Below, piece by piece: positions 58,632-64,000 of a DNA stretch of 64,000 nt. Location of the stretch: NCBI GenBank assembly GCA_014526335.1, contig JACTAT010000051.1, positions 2,952,411-3,016,410 on the forward strand, written 5' to 3'. Position 1 is the first letter of the stretch. Each line of letters begins with the position of its first letter. Under the pieces are notes generated by a model. It searched no databases. It saw nothing but the letters and a program-made list of their open reading frames with translations, and was not told where the DNA came from. Position numbers and translations under genes: made by a program. The DNA comes from Chrysaora quinquecirrha (taxonomy: Eukaryota; Cnidaria; Scyphozoa; Semaeostomeae; Pelagiidae).

Positions 58632-61600
58632 TTATTCATCTGTTACAACGCCGTAGTTCGTCTTTCCAGAACTATAGGCTGGATTTTTGAACATCGTCTT
58701 ACCGTCACCGAATTCAATATTTTCTGTACGAAGATCAGCATAAGAAACGACTAAAAGAAGAAAAGGCAGAATTTTAGGCCTACGTTTATGTTTACAGTAT
58801 GTACAGCTAAGTACGTATTAGCATAGTAACTATGGTATTAGGAAACTCATCCGTTTGCAGCAGAGCTTGAAAATTCGGTAGCTACAGTAAGAAAAAAACG
58901 AGTAGCTACCTTGGAAATAAACTACTGAAAAAACTGTATGAAATATGCATACTGATGAATAGGCCATATAATGAACTTGATAACGGATACCTAACAGTAG
59001 AAGCTCCTAATTCGTCTCATAGGTGGAGGTTCCACACTATAACATGAATATACTGATGCTAGAGAATGCCTAAGATGATGCCGACAACCAACTAATACGG
59101 TATGACATGAATACGTTTGTGGATACAATACGAAGATGTTGAAGTATACAGCATGAAATGAAAATGCTCACGAATACATTATGAAATGAACATGCAGACG
59201 AATGCAGTATGAAATGAACATGCTGACGAATGCAGTGTGAAATTAACATGCTGACAAATACAGTATTAAAGGAACATGCTGACGAATACAATACGAGATG
59301 AACATGCTGACGAATGCAGTATGACAGAACATGCTGATGAATGCAGTGTGAAATGAACATGCTGACGAATGCAGTATGAAATGAACATGCTGACGAATAC
59401 AGTATGAAATGGAGATGATTACGAATACAGTATGAAACGAACAAGGCGAAGAATAAGGTATAATGAAAACAATATTAGTCAGTTATCGTACCTTCTTGCG
59501 TCTTTTCAGGCTTTTTTGAATTCATTTTTCTTCTTATCAAATATGCCACAAGGAGAGCGAGAAGCAGACATCCGAGGGACAGGAAAACGCCAAGATAGAT
59601 ACTCTGTTTTTCTCTGCAAATAAGTTAAAATTTGACAAGATATTAATTGAAAAATAACAATAATGGCAATGGACAACAACTATTGAGACAGATACTCTAT
59701 TTATGGAGGTCAATGTCTCATATGCTTCCTTCACCGTTCAATGCCCGTTACTTTCTGACGGGTTTTACCACACACTATTGGCCAAACAACTAAATTGTCA
59801 ATTCTAATGCAAATTGAACAAAGCATCCAACATTGCACTGAAGGGTAGGGGGAAGTGTGCTGGGAAATATGAGAACTCAAGTGGCATTTTCATTATCGTC
59901 TGAACAAATTTGTCCTTGATTTTTGAAGCTTAAATCGTATTTTTCACGACGAAGAAAGACGAAAAGGAATACCTTTTTCTTGTCTAGCTTCATCTGCTTC
60001 TGCAAAACGATTATGAAATTATTAAAAACAGCTAAGTCATTGATGTGAGTAAAACATTAGTCGACTTTAAAGAGCATGAATGAAGTAACACCAGAGTTCC
60101 AAAATGACTAGGCCGAAGTGGCGCAAATGGATAGCTAAGAGGAATTCAAAGATGTGAAATTCTTTTTTTAGTATTCTTAGTTACTGATGAAGATCATGGA
60201 TTGAAACGTTTAAAAGAGTTGCCAATACTTTTTTAATAACTCTTAGATTTCAGACCTTTTTGAGCTCTCTGCTTTGCTATGTCGATCTCACATTTTGAGC
60301 CTGAAAAAAAAAGATTGGAAACAAATATATATACATAAATAGCTCCTTTGCTTAGGCCGCTTTTAGGCACTAATACAAATTTGCTTATATCGAAGATATT
60401 GATAAGCTATGCAGTATGTAAAAAAAGATTACTCTATCAAAAGTAAATCATATCTGATAGCTAAGACATCGAGTGTCTGCGCTTTGCTAGCAACTATCTC
60501 TCCTGATTTACTTTCATGATATTTTCTATCCCAAAGCCACCCCAAATGTGAAATGGGCTGCTTGTGCTCCCATTATGATATTCTAGACGAAAACCCTGGG
60601 TACTCATCTATCAGTCGAGGAAGGGCAAGAAGCTGAGTTGACTGTATAGGTTTGCGGAAAGTTACCGCGACTTGATTCGAACCCAAGCCCTTGTCTTGGT
60701 GTTCTAAAACGCTCGGCCATAAGACCCTTTCAAGTCATCGCTAGGCTTAGTATAGCGTTATAATTGAACTAATAGGATAAATAAAACATGCAGATCTGCA
60801 CCTTGAAAGCCGGCATCACATTGGCATGCACTTAAACCATTTATAAGCAGACAAACTCCATGCTTACATCCACAAGGATCAACCAAACCTGATCCTGAAA
60901 GAAATAAACAGCGAAACAATTATATATACACAAATTTGGACACACGTATAGGACATGAAATTTAACATACACTACATTAATGGGACAACTCGTGCGGGCT
61001 CCCAACACCGTACGGAACTTTAGAAGCACCAAAAGATTGTACATAAAGACCCTGATATTATCAATTAATAGTCGTACAAATCTTTTCTAAAGTCTTGAAA
61101 GGTTTAGCCAACTAAAAATCACATTTATATGCACAACAAACTTACTGTTTTTACAATGAGTTCCATTCCAGCCATTAAAACACAAACACTCGTATCCATT
61201 TATCTTATCGACACAACGCAGAGACCTTTGTGCATCACAAGGATTTGATAAGCATTCGTTAACATCTAAAATGAATGAATTTATAAACATTAGCGTATTG
61301 CTAATTGCAATGACATTGCAAATTCCTTATAATTTCCCGGTGAAGTATAATAGCCTTATATTCCTTAGATTTTACCGGTAAAGTATTGAAAGGGCGAAAG
61401 TCTAACCTAACACCAGAAGTTTCAGGCGTAAATCTTGGGACTTGGGTAGACTTATTACCCGAGTCCCAGTTATCGCTCATCAGACCGAGACTAACACCGA
61501 ATCGAGATCGCTCAAACTGGATATGTGTGTGTCTAGTTCGAGCGTCCAGCATTTGAACTCAATAAAGATAACTTCGACTCAGGTAATAAGTCTAGGACTT

Positions 61601-63826
61601 GGGTAGATTTAAGTATAAAGAAAAAATTTTCAACGAAATAATGCAAATGACAACAAAACATAACGTAGCCTACTTGTTTCACATCTAGGTCCTGTGAATC
61701 CAGTTTTACACACGCATTGATAACTGCCTATCGAATTCAAACAGGTCTTCCATTCGGACATAAAGTTGTCAAACATTCATCAATATCTATTACAGGAGAA
61801 AAAATTGTTAGAATTGATCATAAAACATCTTTTTTGATAACTTTGAATGCGATAACATAAAAGATAAATACCAAATTCTGAAAACGACAGAAATCGGTGG
61901 ACTATGCTGTAATAGACAGATGTTCCCTGATCGAGGGACACTTCACTTCCATGAAAATAACACGACTTTCAGCAAAGGAGTGAATCAGAAGTGAAATGGT
62001 AAAACGGTAAAACATTTGTTTGATATGCAAATTTTAAATGTTTGACAAAAAATGTTTGATCGTTTGACCAGTGGCTTACAACTTACCATCACAATATTTT
62101 CCTTGATACCCTGTGTCTGACGGGCATTTGCAAGTGTATGAGCCTATGCCATCAATGCAAGTAGCACCGTTTTTGCTAAAAAGATTTAAAAATCAAAGAA
62201 TAGCAAACACCATATAAGTCATGAAATAAAAACTAATGATATTCTAAAAAAACTTTTTCAATTTACCAGGCATGGTTCTTGCATTCATTTATATCTAGAA
62301 ATTGTAAAAAGCAACGACTTTAATTCTGCAGATAAAACGTAACAGTTAAACAAAACGAAACATGTGAGAAAAAACACTCTTATATAAGAAAATAAGTTTC
62401 ATGAGTTTGTATTTTGGGCAAGATTTTAGAACAAGTTAAGAAGAAGTTGAGGCTGGCTTTTGCTTTGGCCTTAAGAGCACCGGGCTGATTTCATTATGAA
62501 ACTGAGACCATCAGACTAAATGAAAAGGCAAAGAAGTAAGCACGTAATTAAATTGGACGATCTCCTTGTCAAACGTATGGATATAGACAAAAAAATACAT
62601 GTTTCAAGATGTCGACTGGGGTGATATTTCTTTTCATACTTTTGTTTTCAATTATTATTGCTTGAATTCTCTTTTGGAGATCAGTGTTTAGAGCTGTTTG
62701 ACATGTTTTTTATTATTTACTGAAAAATAGAACTTTCTAGGGAACTAAAAAATTAAAAACAAGCTGAAAAATTTCAGCTTCAAAATAAGAGAGGATAAGT
62801 AGACAGCCTTTTGTTAAAATTCACTGGTTCTCGTAGAGCGTACAATTATTTTCTTTTCTGCGACATTCAAACTTACTTTGATCACATCTTTCACCATTAA
62901 AGCCAACAGGACAAATACAACGATATCCTCCTAGCAGTGGCAAGCAAGTTGAGCTGTTACTGCATGGGTTCTTTAGACATTCATTCGTCTCTACAATAAA
63001 ATATAATTATGTATCAATCAGTAGCTACTACATTGAATTATCATTCTCGTTTCAAACTTGTATTGGGATTGGCAGAAAATACACCCTCGTTATCGATCTA
63101 TGTTGTCAAATCATATTGATATCTTATTCATCATCGTCTTCATGGTAATCAGACTTATTACATTTGTCGTAGTCTACGGTTCTCCACACTCCACCACCCC
63201 GCCCCAACTACGACTCATAAACTTTCAGTCAGAAAGCATAGAGATAGTAATAAAGACTTTATTACTATCTCTATGGTCCCACTCTGAGGAAACAGCTGTA
63301 TGTTGTTGTAGTTGTTAGAAGCTGTTTCCGAAAGAGTGGGAGGAAGGTAATAAGTCTACATGGTAATGCAACCCAAATTCGATACCAGATCATACCGGAT
63401 TCATTTGAATCTAATATCCTGTAGAAGTATACCTTAGTTAAGGGTTGTTAACCTAGTTTCCAATGTTTGGTCCAGTTGATGCTGATTTAACGACGATAAA
63501 AGTTTGAAAATTTCATATTCGAAATTCTTATCGTGGTAAAAATGCCTATGATTTTAAGGATTCTGGTACTAAGTCCAAATTTAGAGAGAGAAATCGCGAA
63601 AAAATCTGCGACACAAGGTCGAAGGACACCTAACTGGAAAATGTAGATCTTGTATTCTAAAGTTGATATAGGTACAACCAAAGGTAAGCGTTTTTAAAGA
63701 AAAGCATACCAATTTCACATCGTCTTCCTTGAAATCCTCTGGAACAATTACAAGTAAAATTTGAACCATTATCGATGCATGTTCCTCCATTTAAACAAGT
63801 ACTTGGATTAGCGCACCACGAACTGT
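58632..63826 (-). CDS. EGF-repeat single-pass membrane protein with NPAY tail; 5' end outside window
   Basis: Exons 5' to 3': 63710-63826, 62877-62990, 62267-62294 plus 62087-62175, 61674-61786, 61146-61265, 60802-60894 plus 60256-60300, 59973-59999, 59492-59611 and 58632-58750. The first six units are EGF repeats (ANPSTCLNGGTC; ECLKNPCSNSSTC; DINECKNHAC; DIDECLTT; DVNECLSNPC; DPCGCKHGVC), three with the calcium-binding D-x-[ND]-E-C start. A short charged stalk (DIAKQRAQK, EADEARQEK) leads to the membrane helix IYLGVFLSLGCLLLALLVAY and RRK. The 38-residue tail has FKNPAYSSGK, an NPxY-type endocytosis/PTB motif. All junctions are in phase except inside 61674-61786, which is one base short near 61742-61752. 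No catalytic domain is visible; adhesion or signalling is likely. The family cannot be named without the N-terminus. Confidence 0.85.
59150..59445. repeat. About 28-bp minisatellite (CAGTATGAAATGAACATGCTGACGAATG)
   Basis: Around ten copies of 'cagtatgaaatgaacatg' plus 'ctgacgaatg' in the intron between the tail and membrane exons of the second EGF gene. The 124-residue minus-strand frame here is repetitive and not a gene. Confidence 0.92.
60650..60735 (-). repeat. tRNA-like (Ser/Leu-type) SINE or pseudogene
   Basis: The minus strand has an A-box-like 'tggccgagcg' and B-box 'gggttcgaatc' 35-40 bp apart, typical of class II tRNA-derived sequence. A full cloverleaf cannot be drawn with confidence. 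Confidence 0.5.
61447..61596. repeat. MITE with TAGACTTATTAC ends, short copy
   Basis: 'gtagacttattacccgagtc' and 'gactcaggtaataagtctag' bracket 150 bp that resemble the two ends of 8628-9128 joined together, so this is an internally deleted derivative. Confidence 0.85.
61990..62085. repeat. CAAACATTGTTTGTCAAACATTT-family MITE fragment
   Basis: 'aaatgtttgacaaaaaatgt' and 'ttgatcgtttgaccagtgg' mark the right end of a family member next to exon 62087-62175. Confidence 0.65.
62295..62876. other. Intron of the second EGF gene, nothing else seen
   Basis: AT-rich intronic sequence without recognised repeats or exons. Confidence 0.5.
63149..63358. repeat. MITE with AGACTTATTAC ends and central hairpin
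   Basis: 'cagacttattacatttgtcg' and 'gaggaaggtaataagtct' are the ends. The middle has a perfect palindrome, 'catagagatagtaataaag' then 'actttattactatctctatg'. The right half is the inverse of the copy at 4281-4431 ('ctcccactctttcggaaaca'). Confidence 0.8.
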
Positions 63827-63904
63827 CTAAAAAGAAAAAAGGTAAAGTTGAAATGACGTGGTCAGCTCTAGTCACTAGAATTTCAGAAGTAGAGAAACTA
63901 ACAA

Positions 63905-64000
63905 AACCTTGACCCTGACTGTGGCGTGACAATATTGTGGCTGGGGCTCGAACTTTGCCTCACTGAGCATTGAGCCCAATGACACCACAAACAAGCTACA
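63905..64000 (-). repeat. tRNA-derived SINE, family B, copy 2 (cut by window edge)
   Basis: Same order as 24877-24990: 'ccttgaccctgactgtggcg', 'ggctcgaac' and 'cactgagc...tgacacca'. It continues past the window. Confidence 0.6.

Noticed and set aside
59070..59444. 124-residue minus-strand frame with CSFHTAFVSM repeats
   Set aside because: Translation of the 28-bp minisatellite.

Overview
This is animal nuclear DNA, most likely from an anthozoan cnidarian (coral or sea anemone). The coding density is low, genes are split into many short exons with GT-AG introns (a few GC-AG), and the base composition is AT-rich. The gene set (a cnidarian-type opsin, a Notch ligand, spliceosome and ciliary genes) and a dense load of MITEs, SINEs, Penelope-like, LINE and Ty3/gypsy pieces fit that group. 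No species can be named from the sequence alone.

Layout. 1-9.8 kb: minus-strand BBS1 (ciliary BBSome subunit), 12 coding exons seen, its 3' half lost off the left edge; one intron carries a 51-bp minisatellite. 10-15 kb: gene-free, with duplicated dispersed repeats and a Penelope-like palindrome. 15.1-25.9 kb: a plus-strand two-exon opsin whose intron holds a very young minus-strand Ty3/gypsy element with identical 185-bp LTRs. 26-31 kb: simple repeats and nested MITEs. 31.6-34.2 kb: a plus-strand single-pass membrane protein gene of unknown function. 35.8-39.0 kb: PRPF31 (minus) and SNRPD2 (plus), two splicing genes head to head across about 350 bp. 39.7-42.8 kb: minus-strand short-chain dehydrogenase of the RDH8/17-beta-HSD1 type. 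43.2-57.7 kb: minus-strand Delta/Jagged-like Notch ligand with signal peptide, MNNL, DSL, about 24 EGF repeats, one membrane segment and a short tail. 58.6-63.8 kb: a second minus-strand EGF-repeat membrane protein with an NPAY tail motif, 5' end off the right edge.

The genes do not form one pathway. Two pairs may matter together: the PRPF31/SNRPD2 promoter pair and the two adjacent EGF membrane genes. A recurrent feature is single-base loss inside otherwise perfect exons, mostly in short homopolymers (dehydrogenase, Notch ligand, second EGF gene, retroelement). This points to consensus errors in the assembly rather than gene decay, and anyone translating these genes should expect to meet it.
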